DNA of 54,672 nucleotides from UBA4312 sp040266995 (GCA_040266995.1 JAWRHV010000012.1:1-54672), one strand, 5' to 3'. Positions 9,325 through 17,704 are shown, counted from the first letter of the stretch. The notes: a model not told the origin generated them from the sequence alone. Made by a program: numbers and translations.

Positions 9325-9330
9325 ATTATA
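9325..9330 (-). promoter_or_regulatory. -10 box (TATAAT) of addBA
   Basis: Consensus TATAAT on the minus strand. A TTGGCT sequence about 15 nt upstream is the best -35 candidate. The transcript would begin just before the dyad at 9290-9316. Confidence 0.5.
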
Positions 9331-9339
9331 TATGTTACT

Positions 9340-9689
9340 GTTCAAAGCCAAAGAAAATCAACTGTTCGACACTAAAAAACGCCTGGCTTGCAAGGGGGAT
9401 TGAAATTGTCCTGCCGAAAGAATTGATGAGGGAGCAAAACAGAAAAGGAGTATATACTTGACAGGAAGTGAAACAAAATTTATGTTCCGAAGAAGCAGCC
9501 ACCGATAATGGGGAGCCGAGCGCGACAAGCTGAAAGACGAAGTTAAGGAACCAAAACAAATCTGCAGGAATGTTAAAAGTGTTCTGCAATAAGAAGCCCA
9601 TAGGGAGCAACACACGCAAATAAGCTATGGAACGGTAAGTCAGATGAACAGCCCTGCGGTTCCTATATTGAATTCAACTTTTATTTCAC
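9340..9689. other. Non-coding stretch, possible decayed element
   Basis: About 350 bases without a credible gene. On the plus strand the segment around 9485-9625 reads as protein-like stretches broken by stop codons (for example GMLKVFCNKKPIGSNTRK in one frame and WGAERDKLKDEVKEPKQICR in another). That pattern could be a frameshifted remnant. The minus-strand open frame of 94 codons has no ribosome site and an odd composition. I see no terminal inverted repeats or integrase. It abuts the GntR/ABC operon, which is of a type often carried as cargo. Interpretation is tentative. Confidence 0.35.
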
Positions 9690-10343
9690 TTAGTAATCTC
9701 GCTTGCGATATATACTGATAGTCAAGAAGCAAGAAATAGAAATCGCAAAAACTGCAATAGCTATAATAATTGTACCAGCTATTATAATTTGTGAATTGGT
9801 CATAGGTATTGGAAATAAAGTATTCATTAACTTGACAAGACCTGTATTAATACCAATTCCGCAAAGCAAACTGATAGCCAAAATAGCCTCGTTACGTTCT
9901 TCACCGTTCCGGGAAAAGAACAGTGGGAAAAAGAAGGCACCTGTGAACAGGCTGATGCCGATACCGAGGACATAATAATTGAAAATGTCGATGATCTTAT
10001 CAAAAAGGAGTCCAGACAGTATAATCGACAAAGCGATTCCTGCCCCGGCAATAAGCATTCCTACAATCAGCCATAGAAGATGGCTCAAAAAGTATCCTCT
10101 TATAATATCAACTCTTTTTAAAGGCGTGGCTATCTTGTATTTATTCCACTTTGAAGAGATTTCCTTGCGAAGTCCTACAATCGAGATAATGGAGAATCCG
10201 ATCATGCAAAGCAGAATAAAGACCACGATCAGCATTTGATTTTTCATAACAACAGACAATGCACAAAGCAAAACTGTGACAACGAAAAATAATTTAGCAT
10301 TGGCAATGGTTGCATAATAATTATTTTTCAAAAGACCTTTCAT
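9690..10343 (-). CDS. ABC-2 type transporter permease
   Basis: A 217-residue membrane protein with about six hydrophobic helices, resembling the ABC2_membrane_5 permeases paired with YtrA-type regulators. The first helix is near residues 15-30 (LFFVVTVLLCALSVV), followed by IVVFILLCMIGFSIISIVGL. A short basic cytosolic loop (KEISSKWNKYKIATPLKRVD) is typical of the family, then four more helices. Its ATG overlaps the stop of the ATPase gene (10340-10343), so the two are translationally coupled and form one exporter. The substrate is unknown; relatives respond to cell-envelope antibiotics. No clear terminator follows. Confidence 0.8.
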   Translation of the reverse strand: MKGLLKNNYYATIANAKLFFVVTVLLCALSVVMKNQMLIVVFILLCMIGFSIISIVGLRKEISSKWNKYKIATPLKRVDIIRGYFLSHLLWLIVGMLIAGAGIALSIILSGLLFDKIIDIFNYYVLGIGISLFTGAFFFPLFFSRNGEERNEAILAISLLCGIGINTGLVKLMNTLFPIPMTNSQIIIAGTIIIAIAVFAISISCFLTISIYRKRDY

Positions 10344-11206
10344 ACCCGATCCCCCTTTATCAGTAGCAACATGATTTCATCGATAGAAACGTGATCGATC
10401 ACGGCATCTTTATATTTTTTCTTTGCAGTTTTACCATCGGCAAGCAACACATCAATCTGATAATCTCGCTTTCGGTAGGCAATGATATCACCGTTGTCTA
10501 TAGAAGCAAACTGATTTTTTGTACAACGCATAACGGCATAGTTGTATAGCAAATCGTCTTTAGTCACGGTCATAATCAGTTTTCCGTTATGAATAAAGGT
10601 GATATAGTCCGCTATTTTATCTAAATCACTTGTGATATGGGATGACAACAGAATAGAATGATCTTCTTTCTGCACAAAGTCCAGAAAAACATCCAGCATT
10701 TCATCTCGCATAACTGGATCTAATCCACTCGTTGCTTCATCTAAAATCAGCAACTGCGGGTGGTGTGATAATGCAACAGCGATTGCCAATTTCATCGTCA
10801 TTCCTTTGGAATAGTGTTTGATTTTTTGCTTAGCCGACAACTTAAAGTCACGAAGATACTTCTGAAACAAATCGTTATCCCATTGATTATAAAATCCAGC
10901 CATTACATTAGCCAATTGATTTGCGTTTAAGTAAGTAGGGAAGTTCTCGCCGTCGTAGACAACACCGATTTTCTCTCGTATATTGGTGTCGGTATCCAGC
11001 ATCTTTTTTCCAAACAGTTTAACGGTGCCGCTGTATTCTGCGATTGTGTTCAGAATACAGCTAATTGTTGTCGATTTCCCTGCTCCATTTTCACCAATAA
11101 ATCCCATTATGGCACCATATGGTAGGGAAAATGTGATATTCTCCAACCTAAAACCTGAGCTTGGAAATGACTTGGAAACCTGTTGCAATTCTAAAATGTA
11201 TTCCAT
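10340..11206 (-). CDS. ABC transporter ATP-binding protein
   Basis: A 288-residue ABC ATPase partner of the permease at 9690. Walker A is GFIGENGAGKSTT (about residues 36-48). The signature is degenerate, HYSKGMTMKLAIA, where most ABC proteins have LSGGQ-like residues; this variant is usual in the YtrB/CcmA-like group. Walker B is LLILDEATSGLDP, with the switch His in ILLSSHITSD. The C-terminal 60 residues are the variable extension typical of ABC-2 exporters. It begins 1 nt after the regulator gene ends, so gntR-ATPase-permease is one operon. Exported substrate unknown. Confidence 0.9.
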   Translation of the reverse strand: MEYILELQQVSKSFPSSGFRLENITFSLPYGAIMGFIGENGAGKSTTISCILNTIAEYSGTVKLFGKKMLDTDTNIREKIGVVYDGENFPTYLNANQLANVMAGFYNQWDNDLFQKYLRDFKLSAKQKIKHYSKGMTMKLAIAVALSHHPQLLILDEATSGLDPVMRDEMLDVFLDFVQKEDHSILLSSHITSDLDKIADYITFIHNGKLIMTVTKDDLLYNYAVMRCTKNQFASIDNGDIIAYRKRDYQIDVLLADGKTAKKKYKDAVIDHVSIDEIMLLLIKGDRV

Positions 11207-11207
11207 G

Positions 11208-11585
11208 TTACTTATCCTCCAGATAGAATAATGACAGCAACTCTGTCAGTTTTTTGAGAGAGATATTGTTTCCGCGCCCGATTTCAGCGGCTATTTGTAA
11301 ATGCTCTTCTGCAATACGCTGTTGCTCTTCCTGATAAAACTCTTTATTTTGAGCAGATACAAAACTTCCTCTGCCAACCGTAGTTTCGATGAATCCATCT
11401 CTTTGTAAATCCTCATATGCTTTTTGAACAGTGATTACGCTTACATGAATCGATTTTGCCAATGATCGCATTGACGGAATCGCTTCTCCTGGTTGCAGTT
11501 TACCGCTCATTATCATTGCCTTAATTTGGGTAGTGATTTGCTCATATATCGGTTTGCCGGCATTGTTGCTGATAATAATATCCAT
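11208..11585 (-). CDS. GntR-family regulator, YtrA type
   Basis: A 125-residue YtrA-subfamily repressor. The winged helix-turn-helix spans about residues 8-75: PIYEQITTQIKAMIMSGKL, then PSMRSLAKSIHVSVITVQKA and a wing at ETTVGRGSFV. A short helical dimerisation tail follows in place of the large effector domain of other GntR proteins. It heads the operon with the ABC exporter. A perfect 10-bp dyad overlaps the -10 box upstream, which strongly suggests autorepression. The AAGGTGG ribosome site fixes the ATG at 11585. The inducing ligand is unknown. Confidence 0.9.
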   Translation of the reverse strand: MDIIISNNAGKPIYEQITTQIKAMIMSGKLQPGEAIPSMRSLAKSIHVSVITVQKAYEDLQRDGFIETTVGRGSFVSAQNKEFYQEEQQRIAEEHLQIAAEIGRGNNISLKKLTELLSLFYLEDK

Positions 11586-11605
11586 GATTATCCACCTTTT
11601 GAACG

Positions 11606-11630
11606 AATGTACTTAATGTATAAGTACATT
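11606..11630. promoter_or_regulatory. GntR/YtrA operator dyad
   Basis: AATGTACTTA (11606-11615) and TAAGTACATT (11621-11630) form a perfect 10-bp inverted repeat with a 5-bp centre. The right arm overlaps the -10 box of the gntR promoter, so bound repressor would block polymerase. Confidence 0.75.
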
Positions 11631-11656
11631 ATAGCAGGAAGGAATTATGATCGCAA
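11628..11656 (-). promoter_or_regulatory. Promoter of the gntR-ABC operon
   Basis: Minus strand: -35 TTGCGA (11651-11656), a 17-nt spacer and consensus -10 TATAAT (11628-11633). Confidence 0.8.
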
Positions 11657-11834
11657 TAGGTAAAAGAGGGACCGTTAAATAATTCCTCGCTTCATCCGCT
11701 GTCAAGGAAAAACGTCAATAAATCAGAAAAAGTACCTGACAAAACGTTTCATGGCAAGCGTGGTTCGGATCTAGATACATATAGAAATACAGATACCCAA
11801 GATCAATCATTTAGAATTGGGATTTACCAAACAT

Positions 11835-11861
11835 GGAAACCGAAAAAAGTGAAATAGTTTC
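11835..11861. promoter_or_regulatory. Upstream TetR operator candidate
   Basis: GGAAAC (11835-11840) and AGTTTC (11856-11861) are dyad-related half sites separated by about 15 nt. The same half sites recur around the transcription start at 11894-11921. The block ends directly before the -35 box. Confidence 0.45.
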
Positions 11862-11890
11862 TTGTGTGATAGCGCTTTCAGTGATAGAAT
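11862..11890 (+). promoter_or_regulatory. Promoter of the alpha-galactoside operon
   Basis: -35 TTGTGT (11862-11867), 17-nt spacer, -10 TAGAAT (11885-11890). The predicted start is near 11897, inside the downstream dyad. Confidence 0.65.
11867..11880 (+). promoter_or_regulatory. cre site (CcpA binding)
   Basis: TGATAGCGCTTTCA matches the catabolite-responsive element consensus TGWAARCGYTWNCW with one mismatch. It occupies the -35/-10 spacer, a position where CcpA binding represses. Confidence 0.75.
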
Positions 11891-11893
11891 AAA

Positions 11894-11921
11894 GGAAACT
11901 AGAATTACAAAAATAGTTTCC
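11894..11921. promoter_or_regulatory. Downstream TetR operator candidate
   Basis: GGAAACTA (11894-11901) and TAGTTTCC (11914-11921) are a perfect 8-bp inverted repeat with a 12-nt centre. It spans the predicted transcription start and ends just before the tetR ribosome site. Confidence 0.6.
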
Positions 11922-11931
11922 GAGGTGATTT

Positions 11932-12498
11932 ATGAAGGAACAATTAGAAAAACAGATCATTGATGCGACAATCACATTATTCAATGAAAAGGGATTGAAA
12001 TTCACTATGGATGATATTGCCGGATCATTGGCTATATCCAAGAAGACGATCTATACCGTTTTCAAGGATAAGGAAAGCTTGTGCATGGCCATGGTGGATA
12101 CGTGTTTTGATGCCGTCAAGGAAAAAGAACAATGGGTAATGAAGCAGGATCTACCGACCATTGAAAAGCTGAGACGTGTAATGGCGGCTTTGCCGGAAGC
12201 TTATATGGAAGTGGACTTTCGGTTGTTGTATGAATTGAAAGATAAATATCCGAAGATATATTCCAAGGTAGCCCAACGACTGGAGAGTGGATGGGAACTG
12301 ACAATTGCTTTAATCGAACAAGGGATGGCCGAAGGTGTGATCCGGCCGATTTCTATTCCGGTCTTTAAGACGATGATGGAAGCGACATTGGAACAATTCT
12401 TTCAAAGGGATATTTTGATTCAAAGCGGGCTGAGCTATCAGAAGGCATTGGACGAAGTGGTAATGATCATGATTCATGGAATCGAGGAGGGCAAATAA
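11932..12498 (+). CDS. TetR/AcrR-family regulator
   Basis: A 188-residue TetR-family repressor. The N-terminal helix-turn-helix is clear: ATITLFNEKGLKFTMDDIAG, then LAISKKTIYTVFKDKESL (about residues 10-55), the family's most conserved block. The remaining residues form an all-helical ligand and dimer domain that I cannot assign to an effector. The ATG follows GAGGTG. It is the first gene of an operon with a GT-B-like protein, a GPH symporter and a GH36 alpha-galactosidase. Paired dyads around the promoter make autoregulation likely. The inducer may be an alpha-galactoside or a downstream product (inference); TetR control is less usual here than LacI or AraC types. Confidence 0.9.
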   Translation: MKEQLEKQIIDATITLFNEKGLKFTMDDIAGSLAISKKTIYTVFKDKESLCMAMVDTCFDAVKEKEQWVMKQDLPTIEKLRRVMAALPEAYMEVDFRLLYELKDKYPKIYSKVAQRLESGWELTIALIEQGMAEGVIRPISIPVFKTMMEATLEQFFQRDILIQSGLSYQKALDEVVMIMIHGIEEGK

Positions 12499-12499
12499 G

Positions 12500-13963
12500 A
12501 TGGATCGTTCCAAGATGATTTTTAACAATGAGATCAGTGAAAGGGACTACCGGAAAGCGGTGAAGTCTAGAGACAAATTTATAAAGAAATTCGGGGATGA
12601 TACGTTAGAAAACTATCCGATCCGGATCAAGGAAAACGACTACCTGTTCAAAAGTCTGGGAGTATATGATATTGAACTGGACCCGAGAGAAGGGGAACCG
12701 TTTGATATGGAAAAAGGAATAATTGTAGGTAATATCCGCATGGGCTTTGGACATTATCGTATTTCCATGGCTATGGCCAGTGCAGCTCATGCGCTGGGAT
12801 ATACACCTTACTGGATGGATCTGAATTCCTATGCACAGACGACATGCACAAAAGTCATCAGTGCACAAAACGATCTGTATTCTCTGGGATCGCGGATTTC
12901 GCAGAAGAGCCGGTTGTTTAATAAATTTGTGTGGGAACCGATGAACTACGAAGGATTCCGCCAGCTGAGCTATAATGCCAGCGACCAGAAAAACGCTGAA
13001 TTGATGGCAACCGTCTTTAAAAACGTACCGAAGGAAATTCCGGTGATCGGCACGCATGTATGGCCGGCACAGGCTGCCTTACATGGAGATATGAAATACG
13101 TTGTCAATGCAATCCCGGATAACTGGCCGATGGCATTGCATTTAGCCGAAGGAAGTATTCATACGATCCAAACGCATCAGTCCTATATGGGATATCGAAT
13201 CTTAAACGGCATGGCAAAGAAGAAGGTTCTTCATCCGATGCCGGCGGATAGTCTGATCTACACAGGCCATTATGTGGATCATGAACTGGTATCCAATCTG
13301 GAATCCGACACAAAAGCGAGAATGGATCGTTTTAAGAACGGAAAGCCAATGCGGTTCCTGTTGTCGATTGGGGGAGCGGGCGCACAGAAAGAAATCTTTG
13401 CGGCCATCATAAAATATTTACTGTCGGATATCCGCGAACAGAAAGCGGTATTATATGTGAATGTCGGGGATTATCGAAATGTATGGGATCAGCTGGTCAA
13501 AGAAATACCGGAACTGGAAAAGGTCTCCACGACGCATTTCAATAACTGGGAAGATACAGAAAGCTTTGCTAATCAAGCATTGAATGAGGATGTAAGTGGT
13601 GTTCATGCGTTCTGGCATGAAAACATCTTTGAAGCTGTGTATTGTTCGAACCTGTTGATGCGCAGTTGCGATGTATTGGTGACAAAACCAAGTGAATTCT
13701 CGTTCTATCCGGTACCGAAGCTGTTTATCAAGCGCATTGGCGGCCATGAGAAGTGGGGAGCTATCCACTCGGCAGAGGTTGGAGACGGAAGTTTAGAATG
13801 TCGGGATATTCCGCATACGACACAAATGATCGATATGTTCCGCAAAGATGAAAGAATGTTTTTACAGATGAATGAAAATATATTAAGAAATAAAAAAATC
13901 GGATTGTATGACGGTGCTTACAATGTGGTCAAGATTGCGATGGGAATGAAAGAAGGAAAATAA
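12500..13963 (+). CDS. GT-B glycosyltransferase-like protein of unknown role
   Basis: A 487-residue cytoplasmic protein I cannot name with certainty. Residues about 76-110 read GIIVGNIRMGFGHYRISMAM, a Gly-rich loop and helix like the N-domain donor/acceptor loop of GT-B enzymes such as MurG or MGDG synthase. In the C-terminal half, LLSIGGAGAQKEIFAAII (about 285-300) matches the inter-domain strand of that fold. DVLVTKPSEFSFYP and KRIGGHEKWGAI (about 395-420) lie where the nucleotide-sugar site would be. There is no signal peptide or membrane helix. GAGGAGG fixes the ATG at 12500; the ATG at 12476 is inside tetR. The gene sits 1 nt after the tetR stop and 2 nt before the symporter gene, so it is part of the galactoside operon. 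It could be a transferase or phosphorylase acting on the imported sugar; this is inference. Confidence 0.6.
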   Translation: MDRSKMIFNNEISERDYRKAVKSRDKFIKKFGDDTLENYPIRIKENDYLFKSLGVYDIELDPREGEPFDMEKGIIVGNIRMGFGHYRISMAMASAAHALGYTPYWMDLNSYAQTTCTKVISAQNDLYSLGSRISQKSRLFNKFVWEPMNYEGFRQLSYNASDQKNAELMATVFKNVPKEIPVIGTHVWPAQAALHGDMKYVVNAIPDNWPMALHLAEGSIHTIQTHQSYMGYRILNGMAKKKVLHPMPADSLIYTGHYVDHELVSNLESDTKARMDRFKNGKPMRFLLSIGGAGAQKEIFAAIIKYLLSDIREQKAVLYVNVGDYRNVWDQLVKEIPELEKVSTTHFNNWEDTESFANQALNEDVSGVHAFWHENIFEAVYCSNLLMRSCDVLVTKPSEFSFYPVPKLFIKRIGGHEKWGAIHSAEVGDGSLECRDIPHTTQMIDMFRKDERMFLQMNENILRNKKIGLYDGAYNVVKIAMGMKEGK

Positions 13964-13965
13964 GA

Positions 13966-15327
13966 ATGAAGCTGACATTTAGAAATAAATTCGGATTTGG
14001 ACTGGGAGCTATAGGAAAAGATATCGTATACATGCTGGTATCTAGTTATTTATTGTATTACTACAATGTTGTTTTGGGGGTAAGCAGTGCCTTTATCGGA
14101 ACAGTACTGATGTTGGCTCGTGTCTTTGATGCCATCAATGATCCGATTATGGGAATTATCGTGGCGAAGACCAAAACGAAATTCGGACGTTTTCGTCCAT
14201 GGATCTTTGCAGGAACAGTATTAAACGCAGTAACTGTATATGCGTTATTTGCGACCCCGGCCAATATGGTGGAAAGCGGTTTACGTGTCTGGTTGGCTGT
14301 CTTCTATCTTGCATGGGGCATTACATATACTATGATGGATATTCCATTCTGGTCTTTGATTCCGGCTGTCACCGAACCTGGCAAGGAAAGAGAGGGCTTG
14401 TCTTCTCTGGCTCGTAGCGCTGCCGGCATCGGTGATGCGATCCCGACAGTATTGACCATGGCCATCGTGCCAATTTTGAGCGGTGGAGCCGTGATTGCCA
14501 ATTATACGATTGGTTTTAAATACTGGGCGTTGATCATTGCGGTTTTCTTCGTTATCAGTGAAACCGTATGCGTGTTAAGTGTACCGGAAAGAAAAATTGA
14601 AGAGACCAAATCCGTGGGAATTATGGAAATGTTTGCGTCTTTATTTAAAAACGACCAGGCTCTGGTCGTTGTGGTAGCCATCATCTTTGTCTATGCAGCG
14701 CTGAACGTTGTAGGAAACTTGATTCTGTACTTCTTCCAGTTTGATGTGGGAGATACCGATGCCTATTCCTTATTTGTCAGTGTATGTTTCGGCATCCAGG
14801 TGGTTGCCATGGCCGTGATCCCGGTAATCCGCAGAAAAGTGGAAAAACTGCGGTTGTTCGGTGTAGGTATCGTTGTACAGATCATCGGTTTTGCGATCTT
14901 GCTGCTGATGGCGGTAACCGGTATTTATAAAACCTTGGGATGGTTGTCCTTATGTTTGCCTGGTATGTTGGTCTATGCCGGTTACGGAGTTCTGAATGTT
15001 ATGCTGACGGTGTTCCTGTCGGATTCCGTTGACTATGGCGAAGCGAAAAACGGATCTCGGGAAGAATCTGTGATCTTCTCCATGCAGACATTTACAGTGA
15101 AGCTGGCCAGTGGGTTTGCGGTCTTTGCAGCAGGACTGGCCATCGACATGATCGGACTGGAAACATCTGCATTGGTACAGAGCGAAGCTGCATTATCCGG
15201 ATTACGTCTGTTCATGACGATTCCTTCCATCATTCTGCTGGTATGCGGTTATCTGGTATTCAAGAAGTACTATAAATTAAACGATGAAAAAATGGCAGAA
15301 ATTCAAGCGCAGCTGAATCGTAAGTAG
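13966..15327 (+). CDS. GPH-family sugar:cation symporter (MelB-like)
   Basis: A 453-residue, 12-helix transporter of the glycoside-pentoside-hexuronide:cation symporter family, the group of melibiose permease MelB. Diagnostic segments are KFGFGLGAIGKDIVYM at the N-terminus, ARVFDAINDPIMGIIVAKTK (the Arg and Asp pair of the family's cation and sugar site, about residues 47-66) and KFGRFRPWI. The second half begins near residue 225. Placement directly before a GH36 alpha-galactosidase suggests intact import of melibiose, raffinose-type or other alpha-galactosides without phosphorylation. The gene starts 2 nt after the GT-B-like gene. Confidence 0.9.
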   Translation: MKLTFRNKFGFGLGAIGKDIVYMLVSSYLLYYYNVVLGVSSAFIGTVLMLARVFDAINDPIMGIIVAKTKTKFGRFRPWIFAGTVLNAVTVYALFATPANMVESGLRVWLAVFYLAWGITYTMMDIPFWSLIPAVTEPGKEREGLSSLARSAAGIGDAIPTVLTMAIVPILSGGAVIANYTIGFKYWALIIAVFFVISETVCVLSVPERKIEETKSVGIMEMFASLFKNDQALVVVVAIIFVYAALNVVGNLILYFFQFDVGDTDAYSLFVSVCFGIQVVAMAVIPVIRRKVEKLRLFGVGIVVQIIGFAILLLMAVTGIYKTLGWLSLCLPGMLVYAGYGVLNVMLTVFLSDSVDYGEAKNGSREESVIFSMQTFTVKLASGFAVFAAGLAIDMIGLETSALVQSEAALSGLRLFMTIPSIILLVCGYLVFKKYYKLNDEKMAEIQAQLNRK

Positions 15328-15335
15328 GAGGTTGT

Positions 15336-17654
15336 ATGATAACTGTTCAGGATTCGTTATATACATTATCGACGAAACATACAACCTATAGTTTTCACGT
15401 TATGAGTTCTGGCCATCTGGAGCATTTATATTATGGACAGAGGATCGATCGCGGCAACATTGAAGCCATGAAATTGAAAAGGGCTTTTGAGCCGGGAAAT
15501 GTCATCAACTATGTTCCGGATCATGTACTGGTACTAGAGGACAGGCGCTTGGAAATATCTTCGTATGGGAAAGGGGATATCCGTGAACCGTTTATTGAAG
15601 TCGTATATCCGGACGGCAGTTATACAAGTGATTTTCGTTTTGATAAAGCAGAGCTTTCAAAGCAGCAGCCAGTCATGGAAACGTTGCCACAAAGCTATGG
15701 AGCCGACGATCATCTGGTTGTTACACTAAAAGACAGAGATCTTCGACTAGAACTTCATTATTCCGTTTATGAAGAATGTGATGTCATCACAAGAAGAGCG
15801 GTTCTTTATAATGACGGAGATCAGCCGGTTCAACTGGATCGATTGATGAGCACACAGCTGGACTTTGATGATCATAACTATGTGATGGAAACCTTTACCG
15901 GCAGCTGGGCTAACGAAATGAACCGAAATGAAATTCCTGTATATGCCGGAAAGATTGTTAACAGTTCTTATACCGGAACCTCCAGCAATCGTGCGAATCC
16001 GTTTGTGATGATCAAACGGCCAAATACCCAAGAGGATTTGGGGGAAGTGTATGGATTGAACCTGGTCTACAGCGGCAATCATTATGAGTGCTGTGAAGTT
16101 AACTCTTTTGGAAAAATGCGTTTCGTATCCGGTGTCAATCCACAGTCCTTTTCATTTACGATTGAATCGGGTTCCCGCTTTGAAGCACCAGAAGCCGTCA
16201 TGAGCTATTCCTTTATGGGAGTGGGTGGTATGAGCCGGAATATGCATGATTTTGTCAATCGACATATCGTGCGCGGAACATACCAGAATCAGATTCGACC
16301 GATTTTGATCAATAGTTGGGAAGCGAATTATTTTGACATCAACGAGTTTCGCATTCTTCGTCTGGCCAGAGCAGCGAAGGAAGCGGGTATCCATTTGTTT
16401 GTGATGGATGATGGCTGGTTTGGAACAAGGGATGATGACAAGCAGTCTTTAGGTGATTGGACGGTTAACACAAAAAAATTGCCAAGAGGGTTATCCGGCA
16501 TCTGCAATCGTATCAACGCAATGGGATTGCAGTTTGGATTGTGGATAGAACCGGAAATGGTCAATGTCAACAGCGATCTGTACCGTTCCCATCCGGATTG
16601 GGTGATCCAGATACCGGATCGTCCTCACTCTGAAGGAAGGAATCAACGCATCCTGGATCTGTGTAATCCGGACGTTGTGGATTATTTGGAGAACGCGATT
16701 AAAACTGTATTATCCAGCGCGAACATATCGTATGTAAAATGGGATATGAATCGTATATTTTCCGATGTTTATTCCCAATATTTGGGAAAAGATAGACAAA
16801 AAGAGGTGTTTCACCGATATATTATGGGACTATACGATTTAATGCGACGTCTGACAAAAGCATTTGAGAACATTCTTTTTGAAGGATGTGCATCCGGTGG
16901 TAACCGATTCGATCTGGGAATTCTCTGCTACTTTCCGCAAATCTGGGCCAGTGACAATACCGATGCCATCTGCCGGGCCAGGATGCAGGAAAACTACAGC
17001 TATGGTTATCCGTTATCTACCTTTACAGCGCATGTTTCCAACTGCCCGAATCATCAAACGCTACGCACGACGCCTTTGGATACGCGGTTTAATATCGCTT
17101 CCTATGGTGTCCTGGGTTATGAATGTAATCTGGTGGATATGTCCAGGGAGGACAGGAAACGAATCGGAGAACAAGTTGCCCTGTATAAGGAATGGGAAGA
17201 TGTATTCCAATATGGAGATTTTTACCGGATCCATACAGGTGGCCGGCATCAGTGGATCAGTGTGTCCAAAGATAAAAAACGTGCCGTAGGGATGATCTGT
17301 CAGGAGATGGTGACGCCCAATACACAGACCGAGCTGTTTTATGCCAAGGGTCTGGATCCACAGAAAACATATCGGTTTTACAACATCCCGAGAACTTACA
17401 ACATTCTTCAATTTGGTGATTTGATCAATACGGCTGCACCGATCCATATCCGACAGGACGGTTTGATGCACAAAGCTATCTCCAAAGTTGTCACAATGCC
17501 TTCGGAAACCGAAGACTATGTATTGACCGGACAACAACTGATGGCAGGTATTCATTTGAAGCAGGCATTCAGTGCGACCGGTTATGATGAAAACGTTCGT
17601 TTTTATCAAGACTTCAGTTCTCGTATGTATCTGATGGAAGAAATCGAACAATAA
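15336..17654 (+). CDS. GH36 alpha-galactosidase
   Basis: A 772-residue family GH36 retaining alpha-galactosidase, which releases terminal alpha-linked galactose. The N-terminal beta-sandwich is followed by the TIM barrel from about residue 320. Visible motifs are FVMDDGWFGTRDDD, GLWIEPEMVN, YVKWDMNR with catalytic nucleophile Asp470, CASGGNRFDLGI, and WASDNTDA with acid/base Asp540. There is no signal peptide, so it is cytoplasmic and acts after uptake by the GPH symporter. AGGAGGT precedes the ATG. Length matches the large tetrameric GH36 enzymes. Free galactose would go to galactokinase (26851). A terminator ends the operon. Confidence 0.95.
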   Translation: MITVQDSLYTLSTKHTTYSFHVMSSGHLEHLYYGQRIDRGNIEAMKLKRAFEPGNVINYVPDHVLVLEDRRLEISSYGKGDIREPFIEVVYPDGSYTSDFRFDKAELSKQQPVMETLPQSYGADDHLVVTLKDRDLRLELHYSVYEECDVITRRAVLYNDGDQPVQLDRLMSTQLDFDDHNYVMETFTGSWANEMNRNEIPVYAGKIVNSSYTGTSSNRANPFVMIKRPNTQEDLGEVYGLNLVYSGNHYECCEVNSFGKMRFVSGVNPQSFSFTIESGSRFEAPEAVMSYSFMGVGGMSRNMHDFVNRHIVRGTYQNQIRPILINSWEANYFDINEFRILRLARAAKEAGIHLFVMDDGWFGTRDDDKQSLGDWTVNTKKLPRGLSGICNRINAMGLQFGLWIEPEMVNVNSDLYRSHPDWVIQIPDRPHSEGRNQRILDLCNPDVVDYLENAIKTVLSSANISYVKWDMNRIFSDVYSQYLGKDRQKEVFHRYIMGLYDLMRRLTKAFENILFEGCASGGNRFDLGILCYFPQIWASDNTDAICRARMQENYSYGYPLSTFTAHVSNCPNHQTLRTTPLDTRFNIASYGVLGYECNLVDMSREDRKRIGEQVALYKEWEDVFQYGDFYRIHTGGRHQWISVSKDKKRAVGMICQEMVTPNTQTELFYAKGLDPQKTYRFYNIPRTYNILQFGDLINTAAPIHIRQDGLMHKAISKVVTMPSETEDYVLTGQQLMAGIHLKQAFSATGYDENVRFYQDFSSRMYLMEEIEQ

Positions 17655-17657
17655 AAG

Positions 17658-17686
17658 CTTCATGCCCCCTGCATGGAGTTTTTTTT
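17658..17686 (+). terminator. Terminator of the galactoside operon
   Basis: Stem CTTCATGC (17658-17665) / GCATGGAG (17671-17678), one wobble pair, then eight T residues. Confidence 0.85.
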
Positions 17687-17695
17687 CTGGAAATG

Positions 17696-17704
17696 TGGTA
17701 TATT
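17696..17704 (+). promoter_or_regulatory. Extended -10 promoter of the NUDIX gene
   Basis: TGG followed by TATATT (17699-17704) is a TGN-extended -10. It lies 8 nt before the ATG at 17713, and no ribosome site separates them. Confidence 0.55.

Noticed and set aside
9335..9619. 94-codon minus-strand open frame between addB and the ABC operon
   Set aside because: Composition (Phe/Leu/Ser-rich, no ribosome site) looks like a translated non-coding strand; kept only as part of the remnant region.
17061..17663. 200-codon minus-strand open frame
   Set aside because: Antisense to the conserved GH36 coding region and overlaps the operon terminator; no motif seen.
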